Assembly (NCBI GenBank): GCA_014084085.1
Contig: NPFB01000077.1
Span: forward strand, 5,956-69,955
Length of the DNA: 64,000 nt
Reading direction: 5' to 3'
Origin: Hondaea fermentalgiana
Taxonomy: Eukaryota > Sar > Bigyra > Thraustochytrida > Thraustochytriidae
The translations under genes were made by a program, and so were the position numbers. Within the stretch, counting starts at the first letter, position 1; each line of letters starts with the position of its first letter. The notes beneath the pieces are model-generated. The model did no database searches. It had not been told where the DNA came from and saw nothing but the letters and a program-made list of their open reading frames with translations. This document shows, one piece after another, positions 36,111-47,421 of the stretch.

Positions 36111-39100
36111 TCATAGTTGCGAACGTCGGAGCTTGGCCGCGCGAGAGCAAAGCTCATCGATAAGCGCGGGCTGCTCATGACCGACCATGTACACTCCATC
36201 TCTCACTTCCGCATCTGTCCTCCACGCTAAAAGCTCGAGATGATCAAAGAGCCTGCTTTGCACCTCTTGGCTGCATGTGCCAACGTGTTCCGCATCAGCA
36301 GCATTAAAAGTACTTTCATCGGCCACCGCCAAAAGAGGAAGCCCACTCAGGCGTTCGCTTGTCAAGGCATCGTGAACATCGCCGAGACAATCTTGCTCCA
36401 GCACGACGATAACCACGGATGAACCCTCGTGAATGGCATCTTGAAATAGACTTGCCAGGACGCTAGCAGTTGCGTTCATGTTGAGCTTGGCGACAAGCTC
36501 TATTGCAATTTCCGAATCTGACTTCGCTACAACCGTGATGAAGAGAGGATCTGCCACTAGGTTCAGCAATGGACGAAGCGGTGGACTTACCTGAAAGCCC
36601 GCATGATCAGCGAGCGCTCTTAGCATTGCACCCTCCTCAAAAAGACGTCGGCGATACGGAATGCGCTTGCAAAGGGACAGAGCATCTTCTGCGAGGCCAA
36701 AGACTTCGTCCGGGTCAAAGTTGAGGTTTTCGAGAGTCTCACGAAGCTGACGCGTATCCCGCGTGCGACGAAGAGATCTCGCCTTTGCCGTAGCTTCATC
36801 GAGCTGCTTGCGTCGAGATGAAGTTTGCTCGGAGTTGTACTGTGTCTGGCATGAGCGAAGGAAATCACCTGCGCTTGCGATTTCGTCATCAAGGTCGACA
36901 TTGCCTTCTTCCCAGTCCACGGCATACCACGGCTCGTCAATGCCCGTGTGCCAGGGGCTGAAGCGCTGGTCTTCTTCTACAATAAAGATAATGTGCTCTT
37001 GCAGCCCACCAGGCATGCTGGAAAAGTAGTCAATGGCGAACTTAAGTCCTGCAAGACAAAAAGGGCGGAACAGTGCATCTCTCGTCAGCACCAAAACAAA
37101 GCGTTGCGAAGAAAGCACACCTCGCTGGAGACTTGCAAGAGTTACCTCGGCAGCACGCATCTCCGTCCAAGCCGACATCTGGTATCGCTCAAGGCCAAAC
37201 GCAAGATTCTTGACGATTCCTGCTGCCTGTTTTTGCATGTGCGACAGGAAAAAGTGGTACGTGGAAAGCTCGGTCAGCTCATTGTGCCCATGATCCGCGT
37301 AAAAGTCGCCTGTGTGATCGTCTCTCGAAAGCCTGGGACTTGTTGTGCGACCAAAAAGACTAAAACGTCTCGGAACGACCAGCTTGTGGAGACTCAACAC
37401 CCGACGCGAAAAGCGCATCTTCTTTTTGCGATGTTCGTCGCGCCCAGCCCCGCTCGTAGCGACGTCCTCGTCGTTGTCCGGTCTGCATGAGTTTTGCGGC
37501 CGCATGAAATCGAAAAAAGGATGATCCTCGATGATTTGCGTCATGGTGATGCGCTCCGTAGGGTCGCCGCGTAAGCAAAGCCGAACGAGGTCGCGAGCGG
37601 CCTCGATGGCATCAGCTCCATCTGGTCTCAGACCGTCACCTTTGCCCATGCCATTGGTTTCGCGTTCTTTAATGCGCTCAAGGCGTTCATCGTCAAGAGC
37701 AAGCCAGTTCATGAGCTCTGTCTTATCCCGGCCATGCACCAGGTTATCGTCAGATTCATCGACCATGAAAAGCTTGGTCCCGGAGAGCATTTGATAGAGA
37801 ACGACGCCAAAGCCCCAGACGTCCAAGGCCGCACTGACAGTGGGGGCCTTGTCCGCGCGGGCTTGGTGAAGAAAGTGCCATTGTGCCAGCTCGGGAGCTG
37901 CATACCCGGTGCTTACCTTTTCCGTGACTCTCTGTGTGTTCAGAATCCGAGCCGAGGCGTCAAGGTCAATGAGCTGCCACTCCTCGTCGGGCGGACCATT
38001 GAGCTGCTCCCCTGTCACGTTCTGCCGCCACGCATCGGGTACCTGGACCCGGCCGCCCGTCTCATCATAAGAGAACGTGTGTTGCTTCGAGGGAACCACA
38101 CGCACAGCGTTGCGCGGCTTGATGTCGCCATGGATACGCCCGCTGTTGTGGAGATCTTGGATGGCCAACGCGATTTTGTACGCGATCGTGCGAACTTTTT
38201 GCAAGTCTCGTCCTGCAAAGCGCTCTGTGTTGATGGCTTCGAAAAGCGAACGAGAGCCTTGCGGCATGACCAGACATTGCTCATCATCGAGACGCGCAGC
38301 AAAGTCGGGATCTTCGCGGTGTAGAAGCGGCAAGCAGCCCGCAAGTGACGCCCCTCCTTCACTTGAGATGTCGCGCGCAGAAATCTCACGGGCATATTGC
38401 TCTTTGTCACGCATGATTTTAAGCGCCACCGCCTTGTTAGTCTGGATGTCGGTTGCATAGTGCACCGCGCAAGTCTTGGACTCGTGAACGGGGGGGCCTT
38501 TCGCGACACTGTAGCGATCAAGATAGGTGCCATAGGTTTTGGCCCACTCTTTTGTATTCTGGTTGGTCAATGCAAGTGAACGAACGCTCCGTCCACCGCT
38601 GTCCTCGGCCTCCATCATGAGTAGCCCATCTCTGAGAAGCAAGCGCTTAGCAATAATTTCCTCGCAAAAGCGCTGTTGAAGGGAGAAATGCGTTGTCGTC
38701 TGATGGCAGTCAAAAAGCGCATGAACCAACGGAAGTTTATTCTCCTCATCCGCAAACATCGTGCCTTCGTATGCGTCGCTCACGCCGACTTGAAGCCACA
38801 GCTCGTGGTCAGCAAAGAGAGAGTGCATCTCCGGATCCTCCTTGTCGAGGACGAGAACAAAGGTTGCAAAGATATGCGCATTGGTTCTTGCCAATGTATG
38901 TGCGAGCTGAGTCCATTGACCTGTTTCTGCGTCAAAAAGGCTATGGCGAATTCGCTGCACTCGCACGTCGCCTCGCTGCAAAGAGAAGAGCTCGTCCCAG
39001 CTCAGGTCTTGGGGAAGTTCAGGCAGGCCTCTAACGCGAGATGTGATGGTCAGCATGGAAGACAAACAAGGTGCGCCTGAATGACTAGTAAACGTACCCA

Positions 39101-42100
39101 ACAGTAGCCAAGCTGTTTTTGTGAAGGAGAAGTAACTCCGCCACCGCAGCGATACCTGGGGGGCTCATCTTGTTGAACCCGAAGCTGCGCATGATAATCG
39201 GAGCGACACAGCAAGGAAACGTTAGTATCTATTCTCGCACTACCGTCGTCGTCTGTTCAAGTTATCCTATCTTCGTCACTCTTGTCTACTCGGACTTGGA
39301 TCCACTTTTTGCATACACCCTTGCGGACAGTCAACGTACGAGAATTCCAAAAGGGAGCTGTGCTTGCCAACGCCGCGTCCGAGCGCAACAGCGCCCTCAT
39401 AGCCAATTTCATTGAACTCGAGCCTGTGCGTATGGGTTGCGTGACAAGGCGCGCGGAATGTCAGTGTCTATTCTGTTGCCATGGCGGCTGCTATGGCCTT
39501 CGTGCTTTCCCGCCATGATGTCCTCCGTCGTTGCCACCTTCCTGGCATCGCATGTAGATCCTCAAACTCACATTAGTACTTGGAGCGATGTGTTTCTAGC
39601 CAACTTCTTTCCTAGCTCCACAGCACCCTCGGTACCGAGTTTATTGTCCGAGAGACTACGCACAATTCGCGCGAAGAGTGTTCAATGTCAGCGCTTGACC
39701 TTCATTTCCTGGCACCACCTGCACGCCGCAATGAACTGCGACTTTCAGCCCCAGCTTACCTGAGAGAGATGAGCGACTTGTTCTTGGCCAGTCCATCTGC
39801 GAGGGCAACAGCTCCATCAGCGCCAATCAGGTTCGCAGTAAGGCTTATTCATTGTGAAATTTGTGGTCATGATCTGTCAGAACAAGTTTCTCCTGCACGC
39901 CATTGCTCTCATACTTACTCTAATGAGGTCAACGACTTGTTCTTGCCCAAACCCTCCCCGAGCCCAGCAGCACCCAGGTCGCCGATTGCGTTGACGGAAA
40001 GACTGCGTATTTGCGGTAGTAATGGTGAGCGCGAAGGGTCAGTGTCTTTCCGATGTTTTTCTTTGACACGCGCACGAGTGCATGGCAATAATGGCCGCCC
40101 ACGTGCATCAATTTATGCCGATTTCTGACCAGAATTAGAGTGCAACTTACTTTAAGTCCGTGAGCGAGTTGTTTTTGGCCAAACCTTTTCCGAGCTCAAT
40201 GGCGCCCTCGTCCCCGATCTCGTTTCTGTAGAGCCTGTGAGTGCGAACAAACGATGGAAAATGGCGTTGCGCACGCAGAATGTCAGTCGCTATTCATGAC
40301 CAGAGGTTTGGCACCCACTCCTCCTTTTAATCTTAATAAAAGTATGAACTCGAAAAGGTCGAGCTTGGGACTTACTTTAATATGTTCAGCGAGTTGTTCT
40401 GGGCCAAGCCTCTCCCGAGCCCGACAGCACCGTCGTCGCCGATGTCGTTAGACTCCAGTCTGCTCACATCCAGCGAATGTTAGGTAAAAGAATCGTCAGT
40501 GTTGGGTTTCAGGCCCTTCCCTCCATGTGATTATGTCCTCTTTGCTTTCCTGTAATGCATACAGAGCGATCCAGGCTATGGAGGAGGATAATCACGCTCA
40601 ACTTACGTCAAGGTCGACAGCGTTTTGCTCTTCGCAAGAGCTTTCCCGAGCGCAGCAGCGCCCGCATCGCCGATCTGGTTCATAGAAAGACTGGGTACGA
40701 AATTCCGGGCAGCGAAAGCGGAATGTCAGTGCCGCCCACCACCTTGCTGACTTTTCATCCTTTTATAAATCTTGCGCTCGAGCGCTCTTGCCGCTCTTTT
40801 GTCCACCACCACGAACCACACCACCACCCGCCACGCATCCGGACTTCCTTCCTTTTTGGTGGCACCTCAGGGTGGCAGCTAGGGCAAGCGCAGACGAAAA
40901 CGTACCCCAACGAGCTAAGCGAGTTGCTCTCGCCAACGCCTTCTCCAATTGCAACAGCACCTTTGTTTGCAATGGCATTTGTTTGAAGACTGTGCGTGAT
41001 CATCAGTGCGTGGTGAGCTCTATGGCTGCCCTACATGTGGGCGTTCCAGTGTGCTCTCTATTCGGTCTTATTCGCGGAAACCCAATTGCTAACTTACTTC
41101 AATTCCTTGAGCGAGGTATTCTTACCCAAGGCTTTTCCGAGGCCAACAGCACCCTCGTCGCCAATCTGGTTCCGGCTCAAGCTATGTTGATGCGTTGTAG
41201 TAACGACCAAGAAGAGTGTCAGTTTTCCAACGTCAGCAGAACGCCTTTATCTTATCACCAACACACCGACTTTATGCCAATGCACGCGCATTTGAGCCGC
41301 AGGGCACTCGGACATTCGCAACCAACTTACTCCAGCGACGCAAGAGACTTGCTCTGGCTCAAGCCTTCCCCGAGTCCAAAAGCTCCCGAGGCGTCAATGG
41401 TGTTGCGCTCCAAACTGTATGTCGACTCGCGTGCATTGAGTCAGTCAAGACTCTCATTTCGTTGTGCATCCACGCAGACTGCATTGCATGAACTCTCAAT
41501 TGGAACATTTCCGACTCGAATGACTCAGCATCCAACGTACTTTAGACTCGCGAGCGAAGGATGCTCGCTCAATGCTTGTCCGAGCGCCTGAGCACCTGCA
41601 GCGCCGACTTTGTTGAGGGCAAGCCTGCGCATGAGTAGAGACGAAAGCAAGGCTCGCGAATCATCAGTTTAGCTTCATTCTTGCCTGGCCTCATGTGGAT
41701 GAAAGAATTCATTCACGATTTCGTTGCTGCCGCACTTTTGTGTGTACTCGCATCTATCACGCTGATTCCATGCCTTTCATTTGCGATGACAACGTACTCG
41801 AGAACTTTGAGTGAGTTGTTCTTGCCAAGGCCTTCTGCAAGCCCAGCAGCGCCAACACTGTCAACTCGGCAGCCACAAAGACTGTGTAATGAGCTCGAAG
41901 CGTCAGTACTCTTCCTTGCAGGCAGCTCATCTCTCTCCTCTTGCCTTTTCTTTGCCCTCTTCCAACAGTTTTTGCTCATTGCCCTTGTCGCGTGCGCACA
42001 AGACAAGATTTTTCGGACGCTTGAACTCACTTCAACTCCTTGAGTGAGCTGTTCCTGCTCAATCCTTTGCCAATACCAACCGCGCCCTCATTGCTGATGG

Positions 42101-44202
42101 GATTGGACTCAAGACTGCGCACAACGATTGCGATGATGACCAATAGATGTAAGAGTCTGCTCAGATGATGCCAACGACGCCAGCGTATGCGCTATCTTGC
42201 ATCTGTACATGCCATTTGCATAATCCTTGTTGAAACTTACTCTAGCAAGCATAGCGATTTGTTGGCACCCAAACCTTCACCGAGTCCTGCTGCCCCCAAA
42301 GCGCCAATGTCGTTCGATCGAAGGCTGTGCAAGATATATTGTGGCAGTGAACATAATGCGTGAGTGTTTATTCTCGAAGACGCATTCATTTACCTCGACG
42401 CGTGCACGTGTGTTATCGAGGTCTCACTATCTCTAGTGAGGAACTTCAACACGAGTCGACTCTTTCCAAACTCACTTTAACGATGTCAGCGACGTCATTT
42501 CGCCCAGGGCTTCCCCGAGCACAATTGCGCCTTCGTTGCCGATGTTGTTCTTACGCAGACTGAGCATAGCCAACGCGGCGATGAGCGCAGAAAGTCAATA
42601 TTCCGTGGACAATAAGGCTCTTCTTCCAACATGGATGAGGCGACCCACTTACACTATCTCCTTGAGGAATTTGCTCTTGCACAGCAAGTCTGCGATTGAT
42701 TGGCATCCAACCACGCTGACGTCGGAAGCCTGGAGACTGTGCATTTTTCGTTTCGGGAGATGATGAACAAGGAGCGTTAAGAATACTTCTGTTTTTGAAT
42801 CATTTCGTGGCCTACAAACGCCCCGAGCAGCTGTTGCGATTGTGGCACATTCACAGGAGCTTTTGCACGACCAAAAACTTACTTGAGCGTCGCGAGCTTC
42901 GCATCTGGCGCAAGAGTCTTTGCGAGCGCCAGAGCATACTCGTCGCCGCTGGAATCCCGGCGAAAGGTCGAGCCTCCTAGACTGCGGTTTGTGAAGTTAT
43001 GGAGAGCAGACTCTGTTAGTGTTCGAGCAACTGTAGCCCCGACGTTGTCATTTTACTCGCAGAAACTTGTAGCACGAAATCAAGCCTTTGGTATTGCAAT
43101 AAAGAGAGAGGAAGAAATGACCAGCTTGGCATGTGCAACCACGCCTCGAAGTTCCGATTGCGATAGCTAATTTGCGAACGAAGCCTGACTCACCTTAACT
43201 TTCTGAGCGTGGTGTTTACGTTCAGCGCTTTTGCGAGCGCAGTGAGGCCCGCCTTCCCGAGGTTGTTGCATTCAAGTCTGCGTTTATATGTGCAGTGCAA
43301 GCGACATATTAGTCCACGACTCCTTTCGCTGCAACTTGATCGTTCATAGCGGCTTTTATGCATGCCAATGTCGTCGGAGACCTTCAGAGGCTGATCGAAC
43401 TTACGAAAGCGAGGTAAGAGTGCTATTCTGGCGAAGTGCTTCGGCCAGAGCCTCACTGCCCTCTTCGCATATTTCGTTGTTTTCAAGACTGATGATCAAT
43501 GGTGATTGTCGAATGTTAGACTTTGTTCTTGGGTCGTTGTTATGTTTCGCCTTTTGCCCACGGGGGAGCCGAATGCAACACTAAACAAAAATAGCCTTTG
43601 AGCATCACAAAAAAGGAGGATGACGAAGATTGCAACGTACCCAAGCGTAAGGAGTGAGGTGTTCTTGCCCAGCTCTTTTCCGAGAGCCATGGCGCCCTCG
43701 TCGCCAATGGTACGATCAGTGAGACTGCGCATCGTTTCATGGATGAGAAGACAAAGTCAGCATTGCAAATTAATTTCAAGTCAGATGGGGATTCTGTGAA
43801 AATTGGAAATAATGTAACGTACATGATCTCTTTGACGCCGATCTGCATCAACTCGATTGCTCTCACCGTTGCGTCCAGTCCGAAAAGTCCTCCCTCGACC
43901 ACTTTTGAGGATGCCTCATCTTCATTGTCAGCTTGATCGCTATCGCCGTCGCCATCGTCCTTTTCCTCTTCGTCCTCGTCTCGACCTTCTTCTTCGTCGT
44001 CGTCGTCGTCGTCGTCGTCTTCGTTGTACGGGTTCTCCTCCATTTGAGAACCGTGATCGTCAGGAATGTCATTGACCTCAACCATTTCGGATTCGTTGGA
44101 TGCGGTATCGTCTTCTTCGGCCACCCCGGGCGCGGAAGAAGGCGTCCGATCAGCACGCTGGGCGCAAGACGCCAGTTTCATACGCGCAGAAAACTTCCTC
44201 AT
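36111..44202 (-). CDS. LRR - protein kinase - TIR-like receptor protein (23 exons)
   Basis: Exon 1 (43823-44202) encodes an acidic N-terminus from ATG. Then come 21 LRR exons: 43641-43724, 43405-43488, 43194-43277, 42883-42981, 42653-42736, 42476-42559, 42241-42324, 42031-42114, 41798-41881, 41542-41625, 41331-41414, 41098-41181, 40906-40989, 40607-40690, 40376-40459, 40151-40234, 39919-40002, 39760-39843, 39572-39655, 39340-39423, 39098-39184. The final exon is 36111-39030. All introns are phase 2, starting GTAAG, GTACG or GTGAG. The joined frame gives about 1,693 residues. LRRs (about 127-720) are of the 28-residue ribonuclease-inhibitor type (LxxNxIGDEGAxALGxGL). Kinase: VALKIM Lys925, HGDIKPRN Asp1023, DLD Asp1076, AAPEL. 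The TIR-like domain starts near 1313 (YHFFLSH) with Glu1344 in AWTEM. The last junction is inferred; otherwise the kinase part is a separate gene from ATG 39056. Confidence 0.8.
39098..43724 (-). repeat. Array of 21 one-repeat LRR exons
   Basis: Nineteen exons of exactly 84 nt, one of 99 and one of 87, all symmetric phase 2-2, each coding one LRR. Introns within the array are 75-215 nt. Many have a CTGAC branch-site-like motif upstream of the acceptor, often as CTGACATTC. Exons can be added, lost or skipped without shifting the frame. Confidence 0.92.
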
Positions 44203-44652
44203 GGTTCGTCGTCTTCAAGAAAAAACAAGACCAGCCAGCCTTGGCAAAAGAGGTATGTATTCACGGCCAGCTCGCACGCCTGCGTCGGCTGTTTTTCACT
44301 TGAGGTCCGCTGTCTCTTGCTCGTCGCAGCTGGCAGCTGACGCCGCGTCGCCCTCTCACGCCTCGCTTCGGGCCTCTCGCGCGCTTTGTCCGCGCGTCCG
44401 CTCGCTCGCTCGCTCGCCTTGTCCGCGCGATGCCGCTCTGCTGATCGCCTCGATGCCGCTCGGCAGCGCATGCGGTGCGAGGAAACCAAAAGGGTACCTG
44501 TGCCTGCAAGCTGGAGTGAGCTCCGGATCTGGACAGGCAGCCCGCTGCCAACTGCACGGAGGCTGCTTGCTCCCCGCGTAGGTGAGCGTCAGCGCCGGGT
44601 GCTCCATTCGTATAGACCATTACTTTGGGGGTACTCAGTAGTGATACACTAA

Positions 44653-44752
44653 NNNNNNNNNNNNNNNNNNNNNNNNNNNNNNNNNNNNNNNNNNNNNNNN
44701 NNNNNNNNNNNNNNNNNNNNNNNNNNNNNNNNNNNNNNNNNNNNNNNNNNNN
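44653..44752. other. Assembly gap (100 N)
   Basis: Run of exactly 100 N, the conventional length for a scaffold gap of unknown size. The true distance here is not known. Confidence 0.99.
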
Positions 44753-45055
44753 GCAAACTAGGATGTGACGAGTGTAACGAGTGGTTTTGAGTCATTCATT
44801 ACAATTTGCCACGACACATTCCACTGGGGACACTCTGAGAGGTCTGCGGGGGAACTCATCAGCTATCATGTGAGGTCCACTGAGTAGAATTGAGGTACAG
44901 AAGCCATGTGTCCCCTCCCATAAAATCACGTGAATTTTTTTGACTGTGAATACGTTCCCTTTGATATTGAAATACATGAGGAATTGAACATTTTTATTCA
45001 AATTAAATCTTCAAGAACTTGCGCCAGTGGAGATTTCTTAAGTCCCGGTGATCTA

Positions 45056-45325
<270 letters not shown>

Positions 45326-47421
45326 TTATAAAACAGTTCTATGTTGGCTGTTTGCAAGCGTGGCAAGGGCCCGCGTGTACACAATGAAGTAACTCCGCTT
45401 CATCGTCCAAGATCGTATGTTTGTTGCGGGAGGCTGATGTTTACAAGGATCAACAACAGCTTGTCCAAGACGAGATTCGAATCACTTTCGCCCCCATGTG
45501 CATCAGGGCATCGAGATGACATGAGCGCATGGCTGTATCGCAAATAAGTGCTTGCCAAGTGTCAATGGTACACGATGTCATAAGATTGGTTCGAAATCAA
45601 GCAACTAGATGCACAAGGACCACACTCGACGTCTTGTGCAAACGCCGGGCCTAGGGTCTACTTACAGCTTGCCCTTTTACTATATAAGATGCAGTTTTCG
45701 CGAACGCACACAGAATGGTGTTCTCCTCTTCGCAGAACGAGACCGATACGATCCTTTGTCGCGAACACTCACTTTCAGCCAGCAGATTTTTGCATCTCCT
45801 TTCACCGAGATCAGCTGCAGCACGGCCGCTTCGCAATCGTCTCCTTGCCGCTTCTCCACCTGGCTAGAGCCCGCCCACAAAGCGTCCTCGTGCGCGCTCC
45901 TCGCAGCATCTCTCTCCATTGCCATCGCCATCCTCATCCCATTCTCTTTCATCATCATCATCATCAACAACAACAACAACAACAACAACTTAATCATCCC
46001 CATCCATCATCCCCATCACCATCGCTATTGCAGCCTGCTGCTGGCTGCGAAATCGGTGACCACTCACTCCCAGCTCGCGCCCCCGGACCGTCCCGCGCCC
46101 CTCTGTCCGCCGTCGTGCGCCCCTGCCCCACAGCTGTGTGTTCTCGCGCGTCACGTGTCGGTCCCTCTTCAAGCTCGAAATGCGACCTGCCACTGCCGCT
46201 GCACGGATGCCGCCTCGGTGCCAACGCGTCAGCGCGCGGGGCGTCATCGCCGCGCAGCAGCCGCCTCAGCCGGAGAGCCTGCAGCAGCTGCAGCTGCAGC
46301 AGCTGCAGCAGCTGCAGCAGTTGGTTGGCCGTGTGTCACGGTGGCAGTCGCGCGGCGCACCGTGAGCAAATCGTCCCCCCTGACCAGTGGCTGCCGGTGG
46401 TTAGGTAGGTATATGTATACGCTGGCAGTAGCCATGGAGACGCGCGAAGAGCTCGAAAGCCGCTGCCTCCGGTCCATGCGCATGCGTGCCGCGCGCGTGC
46501 GCCAGTCTGCAACCCGGCGGACGCGGCCGCCTTGGCGCGTCTGGAGGGGGCCAGCTGCAGCTGCAGGGGCGGCGGCGGTTTCTTTCCTACATCTTGAATG
46601 GCCGGCTGCGCGGCACGAAGTTTGGGTTTTTGGAAAAGGGCCAGGGCGGGCCTAGCGTCGGCCTAGCTGACTCCTAGCGGCGCCGACCTTCTCCCGACTC
46701 AGGTGCCGGGAGCGATCCCGAGACTTGCCTTTGCACTTGCTCTTGCTTGCAGCGCGACATCCGCCCTGCCGCGAGATCGATTGGAGTTGCGACAGACAGG
46801 TCGGTCGGAGGTGGGCGGGAATCGCGCCTTCTGTCAGCGCAGCCGCGAAAGACGGCGTTGCAGCGCTGCCGCCGCTGCCGCGGATCGGTCGAGGATCGTT
46901 TCGATGTTCGCGTCATTAGACCGACCGAGTGACGACCGGGGTACGCTGCGAGTCTCCCCGCTCATTCTGCGCCGCCGCTCCTCCTCGTCCCCGTCTCCGG
47001 TCCCGCGTCGCAAGCTTCTCCCGTGCACCCTACCGGCGCCGACGCCCGTGGAGGTCGTGCGAGCATGAGGGGGTAATCTGCGAGTGCGGAGACAGACGTT
47101 CGCGGAGAGACGCAGCGCGCCCCCGGGCGTCGATGGCGCGCGACGCACAGAAGGAAGGAAGGAAGGAAGGCAGGAGGAACCGGGGGGAGAAGAAAAAGAA
47201 AGTTACTGCGCATAATGAGCGGTCTCGGGAGAGAGGCGTTGACTGCCCCGCGGTCGTTCACTGTTCGCCGCCGCAGCCGCGCGCAGGAGGGCGCGGCAAA
47301 CCCGCAACGCAGCGAGCCCGTGCGAGAGCCCCGTGCGAGAGCCCCGTGCGAGAGCCCCGTGCGCGCGCGCGGAGACTGCGAGCGAGAGCGAGAGCAAGAG
47401 CGAGAGGAAGCCGCGGGCGCG

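Noticed and set aside
36111..39056. Stand-alone kinase-TIR gene starting at ATG 39056
   Set aside because: The ATG lies within a well-formed 67-nt intron with a branch-site-like CTGAC. The upstream LRR exons would otherwise run into a stop after the last repeat. Kept only as the alternative.
45440..45520. Possible tRNA-like T-arm (ATTCGAAT)
   Set aside because: No matching acceptor, D-arm or anticodon arm can be drawn around it.
45609..46655. 348-codon open frame
   Set aside because: Composed of Ser/His/Asn/Ala runs from simple repeats, overlapped by other frames of similar quality, and without any domain.
47215..47421. N-terminal extension of ABCG copy 2
   Set aside because: Made of a 13-bp repeat giving REPRARAPCESP-like sequence, absent from copy 1; the ATG at 47422 fits family length better.
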